From: Chamaelirium japonicum
Taxonomy: Eukaryota; Streptophyta; Magnoliopsida; Liliales; Melanthiaceae
Direction: 5' to 3'
Assembly (NCBI GenBank): GCA_947650365.1
Contig: CANTAL010000020.1
Coordinates: 992,001 to 1,056,000 of the forward strand
DNA length: 64,000 nucleotides
Part shown: positions 51,780-62,975 of the stretch, piece by piece
How positions within the stretch are numbered: the first letter of the stretch is position 1
Layout of the letters: each line of letters opens with the position of its first letter
Position numbers and translations under genes: made by a program
Notes under the pieces: generated by a model
What the model was told of the DNA's origin: nothing
Seen by the model: only the letters and a program-made list of their open reading frames with translations
The model's database searches: none

Positions 51780-53019
51780 GTGGAGTTTTGGAATTTAGAT
51801 TCCTTCTCACTTTACACCTATATCCGTGACGAATAGAGTAAAGCAAGACTTCTTCTCTCTTCTCTCTTCGTTTATTTCTTCGTTCTCCTTTCTCTTCTTC
51901 TCTCTCTTATATCTTCATTTCTCTCTATATTTTCTTCTCTCTTCTGTCTTTGTTTCTTTTTCCCATAGATTGTTTAGGCCCTAAGTTAGCTTACCCTATA
52001 AATAATATACGACCCCTTTAGGGTGGGGCATATTTGATGGCTCTCTCTTTCTCCTATCTCAAAACACGTTATCAGCATGAACATATCGAGCCTAACCGAT
52101 CAGTAACAAGAAAATGAAGAGAAAAACGAAGATAAAAGAGAGAAAAGAAGAGAGAAGAGAACGGAGAGATAAATGAAGAGAGAAGACAGAAGAAGATAGA
52201 AGAGAACAGAGAGATAAACGAAGAGAGAAGAGAGAAGAAGTCCCAGTCCAGTCCATTGACCACGGGTATAGGTGTGAAGTATGAAGGAATCTAAATTCCA
52301 AAACTCTACTTCTTAATATTTATACGACCCCTTTAGAGTGGGGCTCGTTTGACGGCTCTCTCTTTCTCCTATCTCATAACACGTTATCAGTATGAACCTA
52401 TTGAGCCCAGCCGACCAGTCGCAAGAAAACGAAAAGAGAAACGAAGACAGAAGTGGAGTTTTGGAATTTAAATTCCTTCTTACTTCACACCTATACCCGT
52501 GGTTAATGGACTGGAGCAGGACTTCATCTCTCTTCTCTCTTCGTTTATCTCTCTATTCTCTTCTCTCTTTTTTTCTCTCTCTTCTGTCTTCATTTCTCTC
52601 TCCATTTCTTATAACTGGTCGGTTGGGCTTGATATATTCGTGCTAATAACATATTGTGAGATAGGAGAAAGAGAGAGCCGTCTAACGTGCCCCACCCTAA
52701 AGGGGTCGTACATTATTTATATGGTAAGTATTGTGAGATGGGAGAATGAGAGAGCCATTAAACATGCCCCATGCTAAACAGGTCGTATAAATATTGAGAA
52801 GTAGTGATTTAGAATTTAGATTCCTTCTTACTTTACACCTATACCCGTGGCCAATGGACTAGAGCAGGACTTCTTCTCTCTTTGTTTATCTCTCCGTTCT
52901 ATTCTCTCTTCTTCTCTTTCTTCTGTCGTTATTTCTCTCTGTTTTTTTCATAATCATATATTAGTTAAATAACATAAAGCAGGACTTCTTCTCTCTTCTC
53001 TCTTTATTTATCTCTCTAT
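51780..53019. repeat. Array block: mixed units
   Basis: A reverse start (51780-51960) joins a forward promoter at CCCATAGATTGTTTAGGCCC. Forward sites lie near 52067 and 52382 (315 bp apart). Reverse units follow, with a site at 52638. A second copy of the leader part with TGGGAGAATGAGAGAGCC lies near 52735. Confidence 0.75.
52321..52720. repeat. Representative convergent (inward-facing) unit pair
   Basis: A forward unit has its conserved site at 52382-52395 and changes to reverse orientation at 52453/52454 (GACAGAAG then TGGAGTTTTGG). The reverse unit's site is at 52638-52651. Transcripts from either side would run through complementary purine and pyrimidine tracts. The same junction, read on one strand or the other, recurs more than 20 times in the array. 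Confidence 0.7.
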
Positions 53020-55740
53020 TCTATTCTTTCTTCTTATAACACGATATCAACACGAACATGTCGAGCCCAGCTGACCAGTCATAAGAAAACAGAGAAAAAA
53101 ACGAAGAGAGAAGAAGAGAAAAGAGAATGAAGAGATAAACGAAGAGATAAGAGATAAGAAGTCATACTCCAGTCCATTGGCCATGGGTATAGCTGTGAAG
53201 TAAGAAGGAATCTAAATTCTAAAACTCCACTTTGCAATATTTATATGATCATTTTAGGGTGGGGCATATTTGATGGCTCTCTCTCTCTCCTATCTCATAA
53301 CACGTTATCAGCACAAACATGTCGATCCCAGCCGACCAGTCATAAGAAAATGAAGAGAGAAACAAAGACAAAAGAGAGAAGAAGAGAGAAGAGAATGGAG
53401 AGATAAATGAAGATAGAAGGGAGAAGAAGTCCTACTCCAGTCGAAAACTCTATAGAAGAGAGAAAAGAAAAAAGAATAAAACAGATAGATAAATAAAGAG
53501 AGAAGAGAGAAGAAGTCCTACTCCAATCCATTGGCCATTGGTATAGGTGTGAAGTAAGAAGAAATCTAAATTCAAAAACTCCACTTCTGTCTTTTTTTCT
53601 CTCTCCGTTTTCTTGGGACAGGTCGGTTGGGCTTGATATATTCGTGCTCATAACGTGTTGTGAGATAGGACAAAGAGAGACCCGTCAAACATGCCCCACC
53701 ATAAAGGGGTCGTATAAATATTGAGAAGTAGAGTTTAGAATTTAGATTCTTACTTCACACTTATACTCGTGACCAATGGACTGGAGTAGGGCTTCTTCTC
53801 TCTTCTCTCTTTATTTATCTCTCTGTTCTCTTCTCTATTCTTCTCTCTCTTCTGTCTTTGTTTCTCTCTCCGTTTTTTTACGACTGGTCGGCTGGGCTCG
53901 ACATGTTCATGCTGATAACGTGTTATGAGAAGAGAGAAGAAGAAAGAATAGAGAAGAAGTCAAAAACTCCACTTCTTAAAAATATAATTAAATCTCCACA
54001 TTCTCTTCTCTCTTCTTCCATGGATTAGGGTTTCCCATAGATTGCTTGGGCCCTAAGTAAGCTTACCCTATAAATAATATATGATCCTTTTAGGGTGGGT
54101 CATATTTGACGGCTCTCTCTTTCTCCCATCTCATAACACGTTATCAGTACGAACATGTCAAGCCCAACCGACCAGTCGTAAGAAAACGGAGAGAGAAACA
54201 AAGACAGAGGAGAGAGAAGAGAACGGAGATATAAATGAAGATAGAAGAGAGAAGAAGACCTACTCCAGTCCATTGGCTACTGGTATAGGAATGAAGTAAG
54301 AAGGAATCTAAATTCTAAAACTCCACTTCTCAATAATATAATTAAATCTCACTATTCTCTTCTCACTTTTTCCATTGATTAGGGTTTCCCATAGATTGCT
54401 TAGGCCCTAAGTAAACATACCCTATAAATAACATACAACCCCTTTAGAGTGGAGCACGTTTGATGGTGCTCAGTTTCTTCAATCTCACAATACGTTATTA
54501 GCACGAATATGTCGAGCCCAACTGACTAATTACATGAAAACAGAGAGAGAAATGAAGACAAAAGAGAGATGAAAAGAGAAGAGAACGAAGAGATAAACAA
54601 AGAGAGAAGATAGAAGAAAGAAGAGAGAAGAGAGAAGAAGTCCTGCTCCAGTCCATTGACCACAAGTATAGGTGTGAAGTAAGAAGGAATCTAAATTCCA
54701 AAACTCCACAAAAAAGAGAGAAGTAGAGAGAAGAGAATAGAGAGGTAAATAAAGAGAGAAAAGAGAAGAAGTCCTACTCCAGTCCATTGGCCACAAGTAT
54801 AGGTGTGAAGTAAGAAGGAATCTAAATTCCAAAACTCCACTTCTGTCTTCGTTTCTCTTTCTATTTTCTTACGACTGGTCGGATGGGCTCGATATGTTCA
54901 TGCTGATAACGTATTGTGAGATGGGAGAAAGAGAAAGTCATCAAACGTGCCCTACCCTAAAGGGGTCATATATTATTTATAGGGTAAGCTTACTTAGTGC
55001 CTAAGCAATCTATTAGAAACCCAAATCCATGGGAGAAGATAGAAGAGAACGAAGAAATAAACGAAGATAGAAGAGAAAAGAAGTCCTGCTCCTGTCCATT
55101 GGCTACAGGTATAGGTGTAAAGTTAGAAGGAATCTATATTCCAAAACTCCACTTCTGTCTTCATTTCTCTCTCTATATTTTAACGACTGGTCGGCTGGGC
55201 TTAACATGTTCGTGCTGATAATGTGTTGTGAGATGTGCGAAAGAAAGAGCCATCAAATGTTCCCAACCCTAAGAGGGTCGTATATTATTTAAAATATAAG
55301 ATTACATAGGGCCTAAGTAATCTATAGGAAACCCTAATCCATATGAGAGATAAAGAAGAGAACAAAGAGATTTAATTATATTATTGAGAAATAGAGTTTT
55401 GGAATTTAGGTTCCGTCTTACTTCGTATCTATACCCGTGGTAAATGGACATGAGCATGACTTCTTCTCTATTCGTTTATCTCTCTGTTCTCTTCTCTTTT
55501 CATTTATCTCTCTGTTCTCTTCTCTCTTCTCACAACATGTTATCAGCATGAACATGTCAACCCCAACCGACCAGTCGCAAAAAAACAGAGAAAGAAACAA
55601 AGACAGAAGAGAGAAAAGAACGAAGAGTACGGAGAGATAAATGACATAAGAAGAGAGAAGAGAGAAGAAAACCTGCTCCAGTGCATTGGCCACGGGTATA
55701 GGTGTGATGTAAAAAGGAATCTAAAATCAAAAACTCCACT
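53020..55740. repeat. Array block S1, first copy of a 2.4-2.7 kb duplication
   Basis: Forward sites lie near 53040, 53305, 54139, 54498 and 55540; reverse sites near 53640, 53908, 54900 and 55215. Diagnostic variants shared with the second copy include GTCGATCCCAGCC (53325), TATAGCTGTGAAG, GGACATGAGCATGAC (55446) and GTGTGATGTAAAAAGG (55703). Confidence 0.8.
54025..54157 (+). promoter_or_regulatory. Representative forward promoter/primer-site module
   Basis: Telo-box TTAGGGTTT is at 54025-54033, a CTTGGGCCCTAAG dyad variant follows near 54045-54057, TATAAATA is at 54069-54076, a CT-rich leader ends in CATCTCATAACA, the CGTTATCAGTACGA site is at 54139-54152 and an ATG at 54155-54157. TATA to primer-like site is 70 bp, so any transcript leader before it would be only about 40 nt. 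Most forward units keep this order and spacing. Activity is inferred from motifs only. Confidence 0.6.
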
Positions 55741-56789
55741 TCTCAATATTTATACGATCCCTTTAAGGTAGGGCACGTTCGACGGTTCTCTTTTTAACTC
55801 ATCTCACAACATGTTATCAGCATGATCATTTCGAGCTCAACTGACCAGTCACAAGAAAACAGAGAGATAAACAAAGATAGAAGAGATAGAAGAAGAGAGA
55901 AGAGATCAGAGAGATAAACAAAGAGAGAAGAGAGAAAAAGTCCAGCTCTATTCCATTGGCCACGAGTATAGGTGTGAAGTCAGAAAAAATCCGACAACGT
56001 GTTGTAAGATGTGAGAAAGAGAGAGCCATCAAACGTGCCCCATCCAAAAGGGGTCATATATTATTCATGGTGTAAGCTTACTTAGGGCCTAAGCAATCTA
56101 TGGGAAACCCTAATCCATAGGAGAAGAGAGAAGAGAACGGAGAGATTATAATTATATTATTAAGAAGTAGAGTTTTAGAATTTAGATTCCTTCTTACTTC
56201 ATACCTATACCCATGGCGAATGGATTAGAGCAGGACTTCTTCTCTCTTCATTTATCTTTTTATTCTCTTCTCTCTTCTTTTCTCTTCTCAAAATATGTTA
56301 TCAGCACGAACATGTCGAGCCCAGTCGACCAGTCACAAGAAAACAAAGAGAAAAATAAAGATAGAAGATAGAGAGAGAAACAAAGACAGAAAAAAGAGAA
56401 GAAGAGGGAATAAATAAAAAAAGAAGAGAGAAGAAGTTCTGGTCCAGTCCATTGACCACAGATAAAGGTGTGAAGTAGGAAGGAATATAAATTCCAAAAC
56501 TCCATAGAAGATTAAAAAGAAGAGAGAAGAGAACAGAGAGATAAATAAAGAGAGAAGAGAGAAGAAGACCTACTCTAGTTCATTATCCACCGTCGGAACT
56601 TTCTTTTGGAATAGGGTTTCTGATAGATTGCTTAAGACCTAAGTAAGCTTACCATATAAATAATATAAAGGGTGGGGCATATATGACGGCTCTCTCTTTA
56701 TCCCATCTTACAACTCGTTATCAGTATGAACATATCGAGCCCAGCCGTTAAATAATTCATTTATCTCTTCCTTCTTTTCTCTTTTCTCT
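55741..56789 (+). repeat. Array block between S1 and S2, mostly forward units
   Basis: Forward sites lie near 55815, 56298 and 56723. A reverse promoter piece without its pyrimidine core lies at 55990-56160, followed by a short reverse core at 56160-56270. No gene is seen. Confidence 0.7.
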
Positions 56790-59205
56790 CTTCTCATAAC
56801 ACGTTATCAGCATGAATATGTCAAGCTCAGTCGACCAGTCACAAGAAAACAGAGAGAGAAATAAAGACAGAAGAGAGAGATGAAGAGAAAAGAGAATGAA
56901 GAGATAAACAAACAGAGAAGAGAGAAGAAGTCCTGCTCCAGGCCATTGGTCACGGGTATAGCTGTGAAGTAAGAAGGAATCTAAATTCCAAAACTCCACT
57001 TCTCAATATTTATACGACCCCTTTAGGGTGGGGCATAATTAACGGCTCTCTCTCTCTCTCCCATTTCACAACACGTTATCAGCACGAACATATCGATCCC
57101 AGTCGACAAGTCACAAGAAAATGGAGAGAGAAACAAAGACAGAATAGAGAAGATAACAGAGAGATAAACGAAGATAGAAGGGCGAAAAAGTTCTGCTCTA
57201 GTCCAAAACTCCATAAAAAAGAGAAAAGAAAAGAAAAGAGAACAGAGAGATAAATAAAGAGAGAAGAAAGAAGAAGTCCTGCTCTAGTCTATTAGCCACG
57301 GGTATATGTGTAAAGTAAGAAGAAATCTAAAATCAAAAACTCCACTTCTGTCTTTGTTTCTCTCTCTATTTTTTTACGACTGGCCGGCTGGGCTCAACAT
57401 GTTCATGCTGATAATATGTTATAAGATAGGACAAAGAGAGACCTATTAAACATACCACACCAAAAAGAGGTCATATAAATATTGAGAATTAGAGTTTTAG
57501 AATTTAGATTCCTTCTTAATTCACACCTATACCTATGGCCAATGGACTAGAGTAGGGCTTCTTCTCTCTTTATTTATTTCTTAATTCTCTTCTTTCTTCT
57601 TCTCTTTCTTCAGTCTTTGTTTCTCTCTCTGTTTTCTTACGACAGGTCAGCTGGGCTCGACATGTTCGTACTGATAATGTGTTATGAGAAGAGAAAAGAA
57701 GAAAGAAGAGAATGGAGAGATAAACAAAGAGAGAATAGAGAAGAAGTCCTGCTCCAGTCTATTTGTCACGGGTATAGGTATGAAGTAAGAAGGAATCTAA
57801 ATTCCAAAACTCAACTTCTCAATAATATAATTAAATCTCCCCATTCTCTTCTCTCTTATTTCATGGATTAGGGTTTCCCATAGATTTCTTAGGCCCTAAG
57901 TAAGCTTACCCTATAAATAATATACGACCCCTTTAGGGTGGGGCACGTTTGACGGCTTACTCTTTCTCCAATCTTATAATACATTATCAGTACGAACATG
58001 TCGAGCCCAGCCAACCAGTCATAAGAAAACCGAGAGAGAAAAGAAGATAAAGGAGAGAGAAGAAGAAAGAAGAGAACGGAGATATAAACGAAGATAGAAG
58101 GGAGAATAAGTCCTACTTCAGTCCATTGGTCACGGGTATAGGTGTAAAGTAAGAAGGAATCTAAATTCCAAAACTCCACAAAAGAGAGAGAAGAAGAAAG
58201 AAGAGAATAAAGAGATAAATAAAAAGAGAAAATAGAAGAAGTCCTACTCCAGTTCATTGGCCATGGATACAGGTGTAAAGTAAGAAGGAATCTAAATTCC
58301 AAAACTTCACTTCTGTCTTTGTTTCTCTCTCCGTTTTCATACGATCGGTCAGATGGGCTCGATATTTTTGTGCTGATAACGTGTTGTGAGATGGGAGAAA
58401 GAAAAAGCTGTCAAACATGCCCCACCCTAAAGGGGTCATCTATTATTAATAGGGTAAGCTTACTTAAGGCCTAAGCAATCTATGTGAAACTCTAATTTAT
58501 GGAAGAAGATAGAAGAGAACGGAAAAATAAACAAAGAGAGAAGAGAGAAGAAGTCCTGCTCCACTCCATTGGCCACGGGTATAGGTGTGAAGTTAAAAGG
58601 AATCTAAATTCTAAAACTCCACTTCTGTCTTTGTTTCTCTCTCCGTTTTCTTACGACTGGTCGGCTGGGCTCGACATGTTCGTACTGATAATATGTTGTG
58701 CGAAAGGAGAAAGAGAGAGCCGTCAAACGTTCCCCACCCCAAGGGGGTCATATATTATTTATAAGGTTAGCTTACTTAGGGCCTAAGCAATCTATAGGAA
58801 ACCCTAATCTATATAAGAGATCAAAAAGAGAACAGAGAGATTTTTAATTGTATTATTGAGAATAGAGTTTTGGAATTTAGGCTCCTTCTTACTTCATACC
58901 TATACCCGTGGTAAATGGACATGAACATGACTTCTCTCTTCGTTTATCTCTTCGTTTATCTCTCCATTCTCTTCTCTCTTCTTCTCTCTTCTTATAACAT
59001 GTTATCAATATAAAAATGTCGATCCCAACCGACCAGTCACAAAAAAACGAAGAGAGAAATGAACACATAAGAGAGAGAATAAGAGAAAAAAGAACAGAGA
59101 GAACAGAGAGATAAATGAAGAGAGAAGAGAGAAAAGGACCTGCTTCAGTGCATTGGCCACGGGTATAGGTGTGATGTAAAAAGGAATCTAAAATCCAAAT
59201 CTCCA
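56790..59205. repeat. Array block S2, second copy of the duplication
   Basis: Forward sites lie near 56798, 57078, 57985 and 59000; reverse sites near 57405, 57665, 58370 and 58675. It keeps the same order of orientation changes and the same diagnostic variants as S1. Confidence 0.8.
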
Positions 59206-59639
59206 CTTCTTATGAGAAGTGGAGTTTTGGAATTTAGATTCCTTCTTACTTTGTACCTATACCCGTGGCCAATAGACTGGAGAAGGACTTCTTCTCTCTT
59301 CTCTCTTCGTTTATCTCTCTGTTTTCTTCTCTCTTCTTTTCTCTCTTTTGTCTTCATTTCACTCTTCATTTTCTTGTGACTGGTCAGCTGGGCTCGATAT
59401 ATTTGTACTGATAACGTGTTGTGAGATGGAAAAAAGAGAGAGCCGTCAAACGTGCCCTATCCTTAAGGGGTTGTATATTATTTATAGGGTAAGCTTGCTT
59501 AGTGCCTAAGTAATCTATGGGAAAGGGGTCATATATTATTTAGAGGGTAAGCTTACTTAGGGCCTAAGCAATCTATGGGAAACCCTAATCCATAGGAGAG
59601 GACCGACGGTGGATAACCATCCCATCGAACGATCTTATA
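59206..59639 (-). repeat. Array block: reverse unit with duplicated promoter part
   Basis: The conserved site lies near 59405. The TATA/dyad part occurs twice (59475-59520 and 59525-59580), as at 9.2, 14.65 and 29.2 kb. Confidence 0.75.
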
Positions 59640-60545
59640 AGTTTTAAATTTTTTTAAAGAAAAATATAAATTATTTTTAAAGATAAAAATTTGGTGTACC
59701 TCATCTTCCTTCTTTACTTCTTATTATTTAATTAATTTAATTAATTTAATAAATTAAATTATTAAATAATTATATAATTAAATAAAAATTTATTTATCCA
59801 TATAAATAAATAACTAAATTATTTAAATAATTTATTTTTATTTAAATATTAAAAAAAATTAATAGTTATTTGATTATTTAAAAAAAATTAAGTTATTGAA
59901 AAAATATTTTATTGTTTATATCTAAAAATAATTTACTAATTATTTAAATAATAAGTAAATAGTTATTAAATTATTTTTTATTTTATTACTTAATTAAATA
60001 ATAAATTTTTTTATTAATTTTAATTAAAATTTCATAATTTAATAAATTAATTATTTAATGATTTAATTATTTAATTACATAATTATTTATTTTATTATTA
60101 TTTATTTAACTATAAAATTATTTAATAATTAAATATTTATTTGTTTTTGTAAATAATCTATTTAATATATTTCTTCACTAAATATATTTTTAAATATTTA
60201 AATAATAGACTAATTTTTTAATTATTTAATAATAAAATAATATTTTAAGAAATACTTATTAAAATAAATAAAATAAATAAGTATATAATTAAACCATTAT
60301 TTCTTTATTTAATAATTTATATAATTAAATAGTTACCTAATTTAAATATTTAATAATTTAATAATAATAATAATAAATAAATAAATTTAATTAAATAACT
60401 ATATAATTAAATGAGTAAAAATTTTAATTATTTTATTAAAATTAAATTATTAAATTATTTAAATTATTAAATTAAATAATAATTAAATAAATTATTAATT
60501 TAATTAAAATAATTTTAGTAACATTACTATGATAATCATAATAAT
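59640..60545. repeat. AT island 8
   Basis: About 0.9 kb of nearly pure A/T, the longest island, between TTTGGTGTACCTCATC and ATGATAATCATAATAATA. No gene is seen. Confidence 0.75.
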
Positions 60546-61600
60546 ATTGACATAATACTATTGAGAAGAGGAGGTTTGGAATTTAGATTCCTTCTTAATT
60601 CACACCTTTACCTGTGGCTGATGGATTTGAGCAGGACTTCTTCTCTCTTCATTTATATCTCCGTTCTTTTCTCTCTTTTTATCTCTCTTCTGTGAAGGTT
60701 TGGAATTTAGATTCCTTCTTACTTCACATGTATACATATGGCCAATGGATTGGAGTAGAACTTGTTCTCTCTTCTCTCTATATTTATCTCTTTATTTTCT
60801 TCTCTCATCTTTTCTCTTTTCTGTCTTCGTTTTCCTCTCTATTTTCTTATGACTGGTCGGTTGGGCTCGAAATGTTCGTGCTGATAATATATTATAAGAT
60901 AAGAGAAAGAAAGAGCCGTCAAACATGCCCCACCCTAAAGGGGTCATATATTATTTATAAGGTAAGCTTACTTAGGGCCTAAGCAATCTATAGGAAACCC
61001 TAATCCATGGGAGAAGAGAGAAGAGAATAGAGAGATTTAATTATATTATTGAGAAGTGGAGTTTTGGAATTTTGATTCCTATTACTTAACAACAATACCC
61101 GTGGCGAATGGACTGGAGCAAGACTTCTTCTCTCTTATCTGTTTATTTATCTCTCCGTTCTCTTTTCTCTTCTTCTCTCTTCTTCTCTCTCTTCTGTCTT
61201 CATTTCTCTTTCCGTTTTTTTATGATTGGTCCATTGGGCTCGACATATTCGTGCTGATAACGTATTGTGAGATGGGGGATTGCTTATTTATTTTATTTAT
61301 TTTAATTAATATTTCTTTAAATATTATAAAGTGTATCGTTTCTTTGAATATTTAAATAGTATCATTTCAATAATATTATTTAAATATTTAATTATAAAAC
61401 ATTATATATTTATTAAATAATTTATATAAATTTATAAGCATAAAAAATATTTTATTTCTCTTATTTTCTCTTCATTTCTTTCTTCGCTCTCTTCTCTCTC
61501 TTCTGTCGTCGTTTCTTGCACCGTTTTCTTATAACTGGTTGGCTAGGCTCGATATGTTCGTGTTGATAACGTGTTATGAGAAGAAAGAAAAGAACGAAAA
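60546..61600 (-). repeat. Array block: reverse units
   Basis: Conserved sites lie near 60880, 61250 and 61560. The GATTGCTTATTTATTTTATT marker is at 61278. The order matches 10.26-10.92 kb. Confidence 0.75.
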
Positions 61601-62975
61601 GAACAATAAAGAGAGAAAAGAGAAGATGTCTTACTCCAGTCCATTCACCACGGGTATAGGAGTAAAGTAAGAAGGAATCTAAATTCCAAAACTCCACTTC
61701 TCAATAATATAATTAAATATCTTCATTCTCTTTCCGATTCTCCTATGGATTAGGGTTTCTCTTAGATTGCTTAGGCCCTAAGTAAGCTTACCCTATAAAT
61801 AAATACGATCCCTTTATAGTAGGGCATGTTTGATGGCTCTCTCTTTCTCCCATCTCATAATTTGTTATCAGTATGAACATATCGAGCCCAGCCGACCAGT
61901 CATAAGAAAACAAAGAGAGAAACGAAGATAGAAAAGAGAGAAGAAAAGAGAAGAGAACAGAGAGATAAACAAAGAGAAAAGAGAAAAGAAGTCATACTCA
62001 AGTCCATTCGCCATGAGTATAAGTGTGAAGTAAGAAGGAATCTAAATTCCAAAACTCAACTTCGCAATAGCATCATCTTAAAGTTATTATGATTTCATAA
62101 TAAATTCCAAAACTCTCTTTATTTTAATTAAATAATTAATTTAATTAAAAAAATTATAGTAACATTATCAATATGAAAAGAGAAGAAATCCTGCTCCAGT
62201 CTATTGGCCATGGGTATACGTATGAAGTAAGAAGGAATCTAAATTACAAAACTCTACTTCTCAATATTTATATGACCTCTTTAGGGTGGGGCACGTTTGA
62301 TGGCCCTCTTTTTCTTCCACCTTATAATACGTTATCAGAATGAACATATTGAGCCCAGCCTATCAGTCAAGTGAAAACGGAGAGAGAAACGAACACAGAA
62401 GAGAGAGAAGAAGAGAAAAGAGAAAACGGAGAGAGAAACAAAGATAGAAGAGAGAAAAGAAGAGAGAAGACAATGAAGAGATAAACAAAGAGAGAAGAAG
62501 TCCTGCTCTAGTCCATTAGCCATGAGTATAGGTGTGAAGTAAGATAGAATCTAAATTTAAAAATCAACTTCTTAATATTTATACAACCCCTTTAAGGTGG
62601 TGTACATTTGATGGCTCTCTATTTCTCCTATCTCACAACACGTTATCAGTATGAACATGTCGAGCCTAGCCGATCAGTTATAAGAAAACGAAGATAGAGA
62701 AAAAACAGAAGAGAGAGAACAAGATAGAAGAGAACGGAGAGATAAACGAAGAGAAAAGAGAGAAGAAGTCCTACTACAGTCCATTGGCCATGGGTCTAGG
62801 TATGAAGTAAGAAGTAATCTAAATTCCAAAACTCCACTTTTAAATAATTTAATTAAATATCTCCATTCTCTTCTCTTTTCTCCCATGGATTAGGGTTTCC
62901 TATAGACTGCTTAGACCCTAAGTAAGCTTACTCTATAAATAATAAATAATTTATGACCCCTTTAGAGTGGTGCAC
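61601..62975 (+). repeat. Array block: forward units
   Basis: Conserved sites lie near 61866, 62333 and 62643. The order matches 10.92-12.3 kb, including the AT fragment at 62120-62190. Confidence 0.75.

Noticed and set aside
57889-61355. Recurrent hydrophobic frames (MEFWNLDSFLLHTYT followed by Leu/Ser/Phe-rich sequence) that look like membrane proteins
   Set aside because: The hydrophobic stretch is the translated CT-rich tract. Similarity between copies is explained by DNA repetition and copies freely gain indels, which argues against selection on a protein.
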